Shown here piece after piece: positions 22,953-30,019 of a DNA stretch of 34,250 bases. The translations under genes were made by a program, and so were the position numbers. Origin of the DNA: Acidobacteriota bacterium (lineage in GTDB: Bacteria > Acidobacteriota > Thermoanaerobaculia > Multivoradales > Multivoraceae); assembly GCA_011523565.1 (NCBI GenBank), contig WTGL01000055.1:1-34250 (forward strand), given 5' to 3'. The notes below the pieces were generated by a model, which did no database searches, was not told the DNA's origin, and saw only the letters and a list, made by a program, of their open reading frames with translations. The first letter of the stretch is position 1. Each line of letters starts with the position of its first letter.

Positions 22953-24289
22953 GGTTCGGCCGGTACGGACTGTTCCTGTTGGCCGCCGCACTGGTCGGCA
23001 CCGGCGCCTGCATGACGACATCGAGCGTTCAGGCGCCGCCGCCAGCGGCCGTCCCCGAGCTCGACTCCGGTGCTCGCGCCTTTCTGCGCGAGCCCGTGCT
23101 CGGCTACACGGGGAACATCCCGGAGCAGAGCGGCTACGAGATTCGGTCTGCCTCGCAGGCACTGGTGCGCGGCGAGGTCCGGGTTGCGCGAAGCGCCGTG
23201 CAGGCGCTGCTTGCAATCGATCCGACACTGCTGCCGGCCACCGTACTTCTGGCCCAGACCCACTTCGCTGAAGGGGACCATTCGGCGGTGGTTGGGTTGC
23301 TGGCGAAGCCTCTGTCCGGTCGGCCGGTCTACACCGCCGGCCAGCTCGTCTACGCGCGGTCGGCTGAGCTCCTGGGCGATGCGGTGGTCGCCTACGGCGC
23401 CTACCGAGGTATCGCCGGCCTCGACGAGGAAGCGGCCAGTCGGGCCGCCGACCTGAGCGCTCGGGCGACGGCAGAACTCGGCGGGCGAATCGGGGCGGCG
23501 CTCGAGGCGGGCCGGTTGGCAGAGGCCGTTGCGGCGCTTGGGAAACTGCGGGCGTGGGCGCCCGACGAAACGGCTACCGTCGATCTGCGCCGGCGCTTGG
23601 CCAGCGCACGGGGCGACGCGGAGGAAGAGCTCCTGACGACGCGGATGCTGGTCGCTCGCGGGGAGACGTCGCTGGACGTCCTGGAGCGGCAGGCCGCGCT
23701 GGAGGTCGGGAGCGGCGATGCCCGGGTCGGTCTGGAGCTCTACGAGCGGCTCGCAGAACGCCATCCGGACAACGTGGAGATCGCGGCGGCTCTGACCGCG
23801 GCCCGCTTTCACTGGCGTACGACCCTGCTACCCGACCGTGTGGCCAGACTGCTCGACGCCTCGAGTCTGCTGCGGGGAGACTTCGCGGCGCTGACCTTCT
23901 GGCTGGTGCCGGGCGTCAGGACCGGTAGCGGCGGCAACAGGATCATCGTCAGCGACATCGTGGAGCACCCCCAGCGGCGGGAGATCGCCCGGGTCCTGAA
24001 CCTCGGGTTGATGATGCCGGTCGATGCGGCGGTGCGCCGGTTCGCTCCCAACGACTACATGCGCCGGGGCCCGGCGCTGGCGACCCTGCTCCGCATGCCC
24101 TCCCGGATCGGTAGCGGCGCGGCCTGCGTCGGTGGGGACAGTCCGGCTGCGGCCGACACGGAGGCCGTGTGCCGGGCGGCGCTTCGCTGTCGCCTGATCT
24201 CCGAGCCCGCGGAATGCCGGCCCCAGGCGGCGATTTCGGGTCGCGAAGCAACCGAGGCGCTGCGCCGCACCCTGCACCTCATCCAGTAA
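22949..24289 (+). CDS. Predicted TPR-type (lipo)protein with SLH-like C-terminal segment
   Basis: A 446-residue exported protein of unknown function. A hydrophobic N-terminus (YGLFLLAAALVGTGA) precedes Cys21. The residue at -3 is Thr, so the lipobox is weak and plain secretion is possible. Residues about 55-300 are Ala/Leu-rich helical pairs consistent with TPR repeats (ALVRGEVRVARSAVQALLAIDP, then ELYERLAERHPDNVEIAAAL). Residues about 330-380 resemble a surface-layer-homology repeat: SDIVEHPQRREIARVLNLG, then RRFAPNDYMRRG followed by ALATLLR. Four cysteines cluster near the C-terminus. GTG 22949 overlaps the miaA stop and has GAGG seven bases upstream, so it is preferred to GTG 22943. The SLH reading suggests envelope attachment and is tentative. 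Confidence 0.75.
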   Translation: MRFGRYGLFLLAAALVGTGACMTTSSVQAPPPAAVPELDSGARAFLREPVLGYTGNIPEQSGYEIRSASQALVRGEVRVARSAVQALLAIDPTLLPATVLLAQTHFAEGDHSAVVGLLAKPLSGRPVYTAGQLVYARSAELLGDAVVAYGAYRGIAGLDEEAASRAADLSARATAELGGRIGAALEAGRLAEAVAALGKLRAWAPDETATVDLRRRLASARGDAEEELLTTRMLVARGETSLDVLERQAALEVGSGDARVGLELYERLAERHPDNVEIAAALTAARFHWRTTLLPDRVARLLDASSLLRGDFAALTFWLVPGVRTGSGGNRIIVSDIVEHPQRREIARVLNLGLMMPVDAAVRRFAPNDYMRRGPALATLLRMPSRIGSGAACVGGDSPAAADTEAVCRAALRCRLISEPAECRPQAAISGREATEALRRTLHLIQ

Positions 24290-24338
24290 TCGAATCCCGA
24301 CAGGCGGCGCGGTCCGTACCGAAAGCCGCTCAGGCCAC

Positions 24339-24345
24339 AGAGGAG
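24339..24345 (+). promoter_or_regulatory. Ribosome binding site of isochorismatase-like gene
   Basis: AGAGGAG lies eight bases before ATG 24354 and marks this start as independent of the preceding gene. Confidence 0.6.
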
Positions 24346-24353
24346 CCCGACTC

Positions 24354-24977
24354 ATGACCGCATCCGCCAGTGCAACCAGACCCGCGCTCGACCGGGAGCG
24401 GGCCATCGTCGTGGTGATCGACCTCCAGGGCCGTCTGGTCGACCTGATGCACCGGCCGCGGATGGTGATCGACGGCACCGCGCGGTTGCTGCGGCTGGCG
24501 GAGTTGTTCGATCTGCCCGTGATCGTCACCGAGCAGTACCCGCGGGGGCTGGGGCCGACCCGCGAGGAGCTCGAGGCGGTGATCGAGGAGACGGATCCGG
24601 AAGGGCGCCGCACACGCCGAGTGGAGAAGGACTCCTTCGGCTGCTGTGGCGAGCCGGCGTTCGAGGAAGCCCTGGCGGCGGCGAGACCGGGACTGGAGCC
24701 GGCGCGGCAGCAGGTGGTCGTGGCCGGGATCGAGGCTCATATCTGCGTCGTGCAGACCGTTCTCGACCTCCTGTCGCGCGGCACGGATGTCCACGTGTGC
24801 TGGGACTGCACGAGTTCGCGCGGCGAGGAGTATCGACGGCACGCACTGGAGCGCATGGGTGGGGCCGGCGCCCAGATCACGAACCACGAGTCGGTCGCCT
24901 TCGAGCTGGCGAGGGACAAGAACCATCCGCAGTTCAAGGGCGTCAACCGGCTGCTCCGGGAGGGCCAGATCGTTTGA
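24354..24977 (+). CDS. Isochorismatase-like cysteine hydrolase
   Basis: A 207-residue hydrolase of the isochorismatase/nicotinamidase superfamily. The Asp-Lys-Cys triad can be read directly: Asp23 in VVVIDLQGRL, Lys92 in VEKDSF and Cys131 in GIEAHICVVQT, which also carries the expected non-proline cis-peptide region. The closest recognisable group is the YcaC-like or uncharacterised hydrolases rather than EntB, because no aryl-carrier domain is attached. The substrate is unknown. The ATG has a strong ribosome site. Its stop overlaps the TTG start of the next gene (TTGA), which links this enzyme to the long envelope operon that follows, although its role there is not evident. Confidence 0.92.
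   Translation: MTASASATRPALDRERAIVVVIDLQGRLVDLMHRPRMVIDGTARLLRLAELFDLPVIVTEQYPRGLGPTREELEAVIEETDPEGRRTRRVEKDSFGCCGEPAFEEALAAARPGLEPARQQVVVAGIEAHICVVQTVLDLLSRGTDVHVCWDCTSSRGEEYRRHALERMGGAGAQITNHESVAFELARDKNHPQFKGVNRLLREGQIV
24958..24964 (+). promoter_or_regulatory. Ribosome binding site supporting TTG start at 24974
   Basis: GGGAGGG, nine bases upstream of TTG 24974, sits inside the end of the isochorismatase-like gene and favours the overlapping TTG start over GTG 24986 or ATG 25001. Confidence 0.5.
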
Positions 24978-25663
24978 CCGGGGCGGTGCGGCGAACGGTC
25001 ATGGCCGCGGTGCTGATCCTGGCGGTGGCGCCTCTGGCCGGTCAGCAGACGAGCCCGGGCTCGGGCGACGCGGAAGCCGAGGTACGGGCTACCTTCGAGG
25101 CCTACCGCCAGGCGCTGATCGCCGGGGACGGCGAACGCGCGGCCGGCTTGGTCGACTGGGAGACCGAGGAGTACTACCGGCAGTTGAAGCGGCTGGTGCT
25201 CGAGGGCGGCGAGGAGGAGGTGAGGCAGCGGACCTTCGTCGACCGGTTCCTGATCGTGGCCTTCCGGCACGAGTTCGACGCCGCCGAACTCCGCGGGATG
25301 GACCTCGCCGACGTGATCGTTCGGGCGATGGAGATCGGCTGGATCAACGGAGCCGCGATCGAACAGCTCGCCGTCGGCGAGGTCCGGATCGAGGGCGACG
25401 AAGCCTGGGCCGCTGCCCGCACGCGGGCGTCCCTGGAGGACCCATCGCTTGGCGGCGGCATCGATGAGCTCGAGTACCGCTTCGTGAACGAGGACGGGAT
25501 CTGGAAGTTCCGGTTCAGCGGGCTCGTGGCCTCGATCGGCGAGGTGATGCGGGAACTCGCCGCGCAGCTTGGCGTCGAGGAGGATGACCTCATCTTCACC
25601 CTGATCGAGGCCCTGACCGGGGTCGAGGTGCTGCCGGAGGTTTGGGACGCGGTCGAGCCCTGA
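24974..25663 (+). CDS. Secreted NTF2-like protein of unknown function
   Basis: A 229-residue protein with an N-terminal signal (basic MTGAVRR, hydrophobic VMAAVLILAVAPLAG, then QQ). The mature part begins EAEVRATFEAYRQALIAGDGERAAGLVD, the helix arrangement that opens NTF2-like/SnoaL/DUF4440 domains, and ELEYRFVNEDGIWKFRF looks like the closing beta strands. No catalytic residues can be named. A C-terminal acidic tail (VEEDDLIFTLIEALTG) follows. The start is taken as TTG 24974, overlapping the previous stop. It is first of the run of exported or membrane proteins that ends in MoxR, separated from the next gene by a GC-rich hairpin. The fold call is by pattern only. Confidence 0.72.
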   Translation: MTGAVRRTVMAAVLILAVAPLAGQQTSPGSGDAEAEVRATFEAYRQALIAGDGERAAGLVDWETEEYYRQLKRLVLEGGEEEVRQRTFVDRFLIVAFRHEFDAAELRGMDLADVIVRAMEIGWINGAAIEQLAVGEVRIEGDEAWAAARTRASLEDPSLGGGIDELEYRFVNEDGIWKFRFSGLVASIGEVMRELAAQLGVEEDDLIFTLIEALTGVEVLPEVWDAVEP

Positions 25664-25675
25664 ATCGGGCTCCGC

Positions 25676-25703
25676 GGCCGCCGTCCGGTTCCGTCCGGCG
25701 GCC
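25676..25703 (+). terminator. GC-rich intergenic hairpin (possible attenuator, no T-run)
   Basis: GGCCGCCG (25676-25683) pairs perfectly with CGGCGGCC (25696-25703) around a 12-base loop. It lies in the 66-base gap after the NTF2-like gene. The absence of a following T-run argues against a classical intrinsic terminator; it could lower downstream expression or protect the upstream message end. Confidence 0.35.
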
Positions 25704-25729
25704 GGCGGAGGGTGCGGTACGATCCCGCC

Positions 25730-26611
25730 GTGCCCATCCGGCGAACACCGCTGCTGGTCGTGGCCGCTGCCCTCGTGGCGGCCGCCGGTTCGGGCCTGCT
25801 CACCAGAGCCCCGGCGCCGGGTCCGAACCCGCAGGTCGGAGTCCCCGACGACCGCCGTGACCCGCGCACACGCTACCGGCGCTCGCTGCCGCCCCAGGCG
25901 ATGAGGATGTTCGAGCGGTACCTGCCGCGTCCGGTCCATCCCGACGAGGTCCTGCGGGAGTTCTACTTCACCCGCCTGATCTACGGCGGCCAGAGATACA
26001 TGGGCGGCGCAAGCTGGTCGGTCGATTTCCCCAAGGCCGACCGCCAGTTCATGATCGGCCTCAAGAGGCTGCTCGACCAACTCGACGCCTACGACTACGA
26101 CAACGCGCTGCTGGCCACGGATCCGAAGCTCTATCGCTATCCCTTCCTCTACTCGGTGGAGGTCGGTTACATGATGCTGAGCCCGGACGAGCGCGAGCAC
26201 CTGCGCCGGTACCTGCTGGCCGGCGGCTTCTGGGTCATCGACGATTTCTGGGGCAGTTGGCAGTGGGCCAACCTGGAAAACGAGTTGTCCGCTCTCCTGC
26301 CGGAGTATCCGATCGTCGAGATTCCGCTGGACCACCCGATCTTCCACTGCTTCTACGACGTGGAGGAGATCCTCCAGGTGCCGAACGTGGGCCAGGGTCG
26401 GTACGGGGGACCGACCTGGGAGCAGGACGGATTCACACCGCACGTACGGGGCATCTTCGACGACCATGGCCGCCTGATGGTGGTGATCAACTGGAACACG
26501 GATCTCGGCGACGCCTGGGAGTGGGCGGAAGATGAGTGGTACCCGGTGCGGTTCTCCCACTACGCGTACCAGATGGGCGTCAACTTCGTCGTCTACGCCA
26601 TGTCGCACTGA
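25730..26611 (+). CDS. DUF4159 domain protein, copy 1
   Basis: A 293-residue exported protein. GTG 25730 gives a compact signal (MPIRRTPLLVVAAALVAAAGSG); GTG 25712 is an alternative six codons upstream and abuts a GGAGG. The DUF4159 region runs from about residue 75 to the end: FYFTRLIYGGQRY, then DKYPFLYS-like strands, LRRYLLAGGFWVIDDFWG, a DHPIFHCFYD segment, and the terminal LMVVINWNTDLGDAWEWAEDEWYPVRFS followed by MGVNFVVYAMSH. The domain is thought to have a flavodoxin/GATase-like fold; no catalytic residues are known to me. The same domain recurs at the other end of this gene block (32790), in the same orientation. Genes of this type commonly sit beside MoxR and VWA proteins. The role is unknown. 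Confidence 0.86.
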   Translation: MPIRRTPLLVVAAALVAAAGSGLLTRAPAPGPNPQVGVPDDRRDPRTRYRRSLPPQAMRMFERYLPRPVHPDEVLREFYFTRLIYGGQRYMGGASWSVDFPKADRQFMIGLKRLLDQLDAYDYDNALLATDPKLYRYPFLYSVEVGYMMLSPDEREHLRRYLLAGGFWVIDDFWGSWQWANLENELSALLPEYPIVEIPLDHPIFHCFYDVEEILQVPNVGQGRYGGPTWEQDGFTPHVRGIFDDHGRLMVVINWNTDLGDAWEWAEDEWYPVRFSHYAYQMGVNFVVYAMSH

Positions 26612-26654
26612 CGCGGGCGTTCCTGTTACGCCCGCTCTCGCTACCTGGTTCCCC

Positions 26655-28970
26655 ATGGCAGGCCTTTTCGAGTTCCTCTTCAAGTATCGGCCGTCCCTGT
26701 TCGAGGAAGGCCGGCTCGCCCTGGCCGCTCCGGGCTGGATGCAGGTTGCGGCGCTGGTTGCCGGCGGCGCCCTCGTGTTCGCGGCCTTCACCTATCGCCG
26801 GATGCGGCCGGGTAGTGGGTCCCGCCCCGAGCGCTACCGCTGGCTGCCGCCGACCTTGCGGTCGCTGGCGATCGGCGTTCTGGTCGTGTGCCTGCTGCAG
26901 CCGGCCCTCGTGCTGTCCACCGTCGTGCCGCAGGAGTCCTTCGTCGGCGTCCTGATCGACGACTCGGGCAGCATGGCGATGCCCGACGAGGAGGCGGCAG
27001 AGGACGGCACCCGCGCCGGGGCGGTCCGGGAGGCGCTCTCCGGGCAGCCGGGGTCGCTGCTGGAACTCCTCACCGGGCGCTTCCAGGTCCGGCAACTCGC
27101 CTTCGGCCGCGGCGCTGAACGGATCGAGTCCGTAGACCAGCTCCGGTTCGCCCGCCCCGACAGCCGCATCGGCGAGGCCTTGCTCGCCGCTTCGGACGAA
27201 CTGGCCGGTCTGCCCCTGGCGGGTCTCGTCGTCTTCTCCGACGGCGCGGACTCCGAGCCGGCCGAACTGGGAGACGCCCTCCTCGCGCTCAAGGCTGCGG
27301 GGACGCCGGTACATGCGGTCGGTGTCGGGCGGCCGCGGCTCGCAAGGGACATCGAGGTGTCGCGAGTCGTGGCTCCGCGCCGGGTGCTCGAGGGTTCGAC
27401 CGTCGAGGTCGAGGTCACCCTGAGTCAGACCGGGTTCGGTGGCCGCAGCGTCAACCTCGAAGTCGAGGACGACGGACGCATCGTGAACGTGGAGCCGGTG
27501 ACCTTTCCACGCCGAAGTTCGGCGGTCACGGCGCGGGTGATGTTCGCGGCCACCGACGAGGGCGCCCGGGAATTCCGGTTTCGGGTGGCCGCCCAGCCCG
27601 GAGAACAACTGACCCGGAACAACGAGCGGACGGCTCTGGTCGAGGTGAGGAAGAGGCGGGAGAAGATCTTCTTCTTCGAGGGCGAACCGCGCGATGAATC
27701 GAAGTTCCTGCGTCGGGCGGTCCAGTTCGACGAGAACCTCCACGTGGTGTCGATGACCCGGCAGGCGGCGAACAAGTTCTACGGCATCAACTTCGACGAG
27801 AACACGAAGCGCTTCGACGGCTTCCCAACCCGCCGGGAGGACCTCTTCGAGTACCAGGGCGTCATTCTGGGCAGCATGGAGGCGAGCTTCTTCACCCACG
27901 ACCAGATGCGGATGCTGGTCGACTTCGCCGCTCAGCGTGGCGGAGGCGTGTTGCTGCTCGGCGCGCGCCGGTCCTTCTCCGAAGGCGGCTTCCTCGGGAC
28001 GCCAATCGCCGAACTCTCGCCGCTCGTCCTCTACGAGATCGAGCCGGCGTCGGGAGACGGCCGCCCTCCACTGATCCACGACCTGCAACTGGAGTTGACG
28101 CCCCAGGGTCGCGCCCATCCCGCCATGCTGCTGCGCGACGACCGCTCGGAATCGAACGAGCTGTGGCCGACCTTGCCGCGGCTCTCGGCGTACCAGCGGG
28201 CCACCGAGCTGAAGGCCGGCGCCACCGCGCTGCTTCTGGCGGAGACCCCGATGCACAGGGAGCCGCTGGTCGCGCTGGCGTACCACCGGATCGGTCGCGG
28301 TCGTGCGATCGCCTTCACGCCGCACGATTCCTGGCACTGGCAGATGAGCGCCGAGATCGCGCTCGAGGACCAGACCCACGAGCGGCTCTGGCGGCAGATG
28401 CTCCGTTGGCTGGTGTCCTACGTGCCGGACCGGATCGAGGTGGAAACGGACCGGGACCGGTTCGAGCCCGGCAGCACGGTCGCGCTGCGCGCCACGGTTC
28501 GGGATGCGGCGTTCAGGGAAGTCAATCGGGCGCAGGTGACAGCAGCGATCGAGTTGCCGTCCGGAGAGGAGGTCGAAGTGCCTCTCGACTGGTCCGTGGA
28601 GCGCGACGGCGAGTTCGTCGGCTCGTTCGTGGCCGCGGAACGGGGTCACTACCGGGTCGAGGTCGACGCGCGGTCGGAGGGGGAACTGCTTGGCGTCGCG
28701 GCCTCGCGCTTTGCCGTCGACAACCTGAACGAGGAGCTCTTCGGCGCCGCGCGCCGGGATTCGGTGCTCCAGAGGATCGCTCGTGAGACCGGGGGTCGGC
28801 GGTACGGGCTGGACGAGATGGACAGCCTCGTGGAGGATCTTTCGGTCAGCCGCGAGGGGACGACGGTTCGTGAGGCGCGTGATCTGTGGGACATGCCGAT
28901 CCTGTTCCTGCTGCTGGTCGTCTTCCTGGGCGGTGAGTGGGCGGTTCGGCGCCGTCTGGGGATGTCGTGA
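26655..28970 (+). CDS. Membrane-anchored VWA protein with glutamine amidotransferase-like region
   Basis: A 771-residue membrane protein. Two N-terminal helices (about residues 28-46 and 68-90) precede a VWA domain starting at FVGVLIDDSGSMAMPD, where Asp102, Ser104 and Ser106 form an intact MIDAS D-x-S-x-S. A beta-sandwich-like stretch with CARDB-type character follows (about 225-330), then a class I glutamine amidotransferase-like region (about 335-460: KIFFFEGEPRDESKFLRR, ending near GGGVLLLGARRSFSEGGF) in which no catalytic Cys is visible. The C-terminal part has further beta-rich segments, and a last helix (about 747-761) ends in WAVRRRLGMS. The topology implies that the large middle part lies on the outer side. 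Such VWA proteins are typical clients or partners of MoxR ATPases. Its stop overlaps the next start (GTGA). ATG 26655 has only a weak ribosome site. Confidence 0.87.
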   Translation: MAGLFEFLFKYRPSLFEEGRLALAAPGWMQVAALVAGGALVFAAFTYRRMRPGSGSRPERYRWLPPTLRSLAIGVLVVCLLQPALVLSTVVPQESFVGVLIDDSGSMAMPDEEAAEDGTRAGAVREALSGQPGSLLELLTGRFQVRQLAFGRGAERIESVDQLRFARPDSRIGEALLAASDELAGLPLAGLVVFSDGADSEPAELGDALLALKAAGTPVHAVGVGRPRLARDIEVSRVVAPRRVLEGSTVEVEVTLSQTGFGGRSVNLEVEDDGRIVNVEPVTFPRRSSAVTARVMFAATDEGAREFRFRVAAQPGEQLTRNNERTALVEVRKRREKIFFFEGEPRDESKFLRRAVQFDENLHVVSMTRQAANKFYGINFDENTKRFDGFPTRREDLFEYQGVILGSMEASFFTHDQMRMLVDFAAQRGGGVLLLGARRSFSEGGFLGTPIAELSPLVLYEIEPASGDGRPPLIHDLQLELTPQGRAHPAMLLRDDRSESNELWPTLPRLSAYQRATELKAGATALLLAETPMHREPLVALAYHRIGRGRAIAFTPHDSWHWQMSAEIALEDQTHERLWRQMLRWLVSYVPDRIEVETDRDRFEPGSTVALRATVRDAAFREVNRAQVTAAIELPSGEEVEVPLDWSVERDGEFVGSFVAAERGHYRVEVDARSEGELLGVAASRFAVDNLNEELFGAARRDSVLQRIARETGGRRYGLDEMDSLVEDLSVSREGTTVREARDLWDMPILFLLLVVFLGGEWAVRRRLGMS

Positions 28971-30019
28971 GCCATCGAGGATGGACCGCACTGCTTGTGG
29001 CGGCGGTACTCGTCTGCGCGCTGGCATCGGGTCCTCTCGGCGCGGAAAGCCACCTCCTGGTGGTGACCGGAGTCGGGGGCGAGCAGGTCTACACCGAGCG
29101 CTTTCACGCCTGGGCAACGCGGGTGGTGGAAGCGGCGCTGGAGGCGGGTCTCAGCGAGGAAAGGGTGGTCTATCTCGCGGAACGTCCGGACCTTGATCCG
29201 GAACGGATCCGGGACCGGTCCACGGGTGAGAACCTGCTGGCGGAGATCGAGGCGCTTACGAAGCGGTCGAGCGCGGGCGATACGGTGTGGATCCTGCTCT
29301 TCGGACATGGCAGCGGCTCGGCGGGCCCGCCGCGATTCAACCTTCCGGGGCGGGACCTCGTGGCCGAGCAGTACGCCGCCGCGCTCGAGCCGCTCTCGGA
29401 CCGGCGCGTCGTGTTCATCAACACGAGTTCCGCGTCGGGCGGCTTCATTGCGCCGCTGGCGAAGGAGGGGCGCGTGGTGATCACCGCCACCAGGTCGGGC
29501 GCGCAGGGCAACGAGGCGCTGTTTGGCGGCTACATCGCCGAGGCCTTCGACGGTGGTGCGGGAGACATGAACAAGGACGGGCGCACGTCCGCCCTCGAGG
29601 CCTTCGAGTTCGCTCAGCGCGAGGTCGACCGCTACTACCGGCAGGCCGGACAGATTCGCACCGAGCACGCGCTGCTCGAGGACAACGGTGACGGTACGGG
29701 GAGCCTGGAACCGGCGGGCCTCGCTGCGGACGGGCCGGTCGACGGAAGACTTGCGAGTCTCGTGCTTCTCGGCGAGGAAGCACTTCCGGCCGCGCTGACC
29801 GAGGAGAGTCGCGAACTTGCCGAACGGCGTGGCGACATCGAGCGGCGGATCGACGAACTGCGTCTGCAGCGCGAGAGCCTCGACGAGGACGTCTATCTCG
29901 AGGAACTGCAGGAACTGATGGTCGAACTCGCCCTGGTGGACCGTGAGCTGGGCGAATCCGGGGCGAAGAGCGAAGAAGCCGAGGACTCCGACGGGCCGAA
30001 CGGGGAACCGGACCGGTGA
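28967..30019 (+). CDS. Exported caspase/legumain-fold (C13-like) protein with Ser in place of the catalytic Cys
   Basis: A 350-residue protein with a signal peptide (TALLVAAVLVCALASGPLGA, about 26 residues). The core resembles clan CD peptidases: AGDTVWILLFGHGSG carries His114 in the H-G motif, and RRVVFINTSSASGGFIAP occupies the nucleophile strand. Where clan CD enzymes read D/E-x-C-x-S-G, this protein has Ser155 (N-T-S-S-A-S-G), so the cysteine is absent and the protein may be inactive or use serine. A perfect EF-hand loop follows (Asp200, Asn202, Asp204, Gly205, Ser208, Glu211). The C-terminus is a charged coiled coil (about 270-330). GTG 28967 overlaps the upstream VWA stop, and its own stop overlaps the next start. 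The family call rests on motif pattern and fold-level similarity. Confidence 0.75.
   Translation: MSHRGWTALLVAAVLVCALASGPLGAESHLLVVTGVGGEQVYTERFHAWATRVVEAALEAGLSEERVVYLAERPDLDPERIRDRSTGENLLAEIEALTKRSSAGDTVWILLFGHGSGSAGPPRFNLPGRDLVAEQYAAALEPLSDRRVVFINTSSASGGFIAPLAKEGRVVITATRSGAQGNEALFGGYIAEAFDGGAGDMNKDGRTSALEAFEFAQREVDRYYRQAGQIRTEHALLEDNGDGTGSLEPAGLAADGPVDGRLASLVLLGEEALPAALTEESRELAERRGDIERRIDELRLQRESLDEDVYLEELQELMVELALVDRELGESGAKSEEAEDSDGPNGEPDR

Noticed and set aside
26580-29117. 845-residue minus-strand open frame
   Set aside because: Complementary to the VWA/GATase-like gene; composition is that of a GC-bias shadow frame with no motif.
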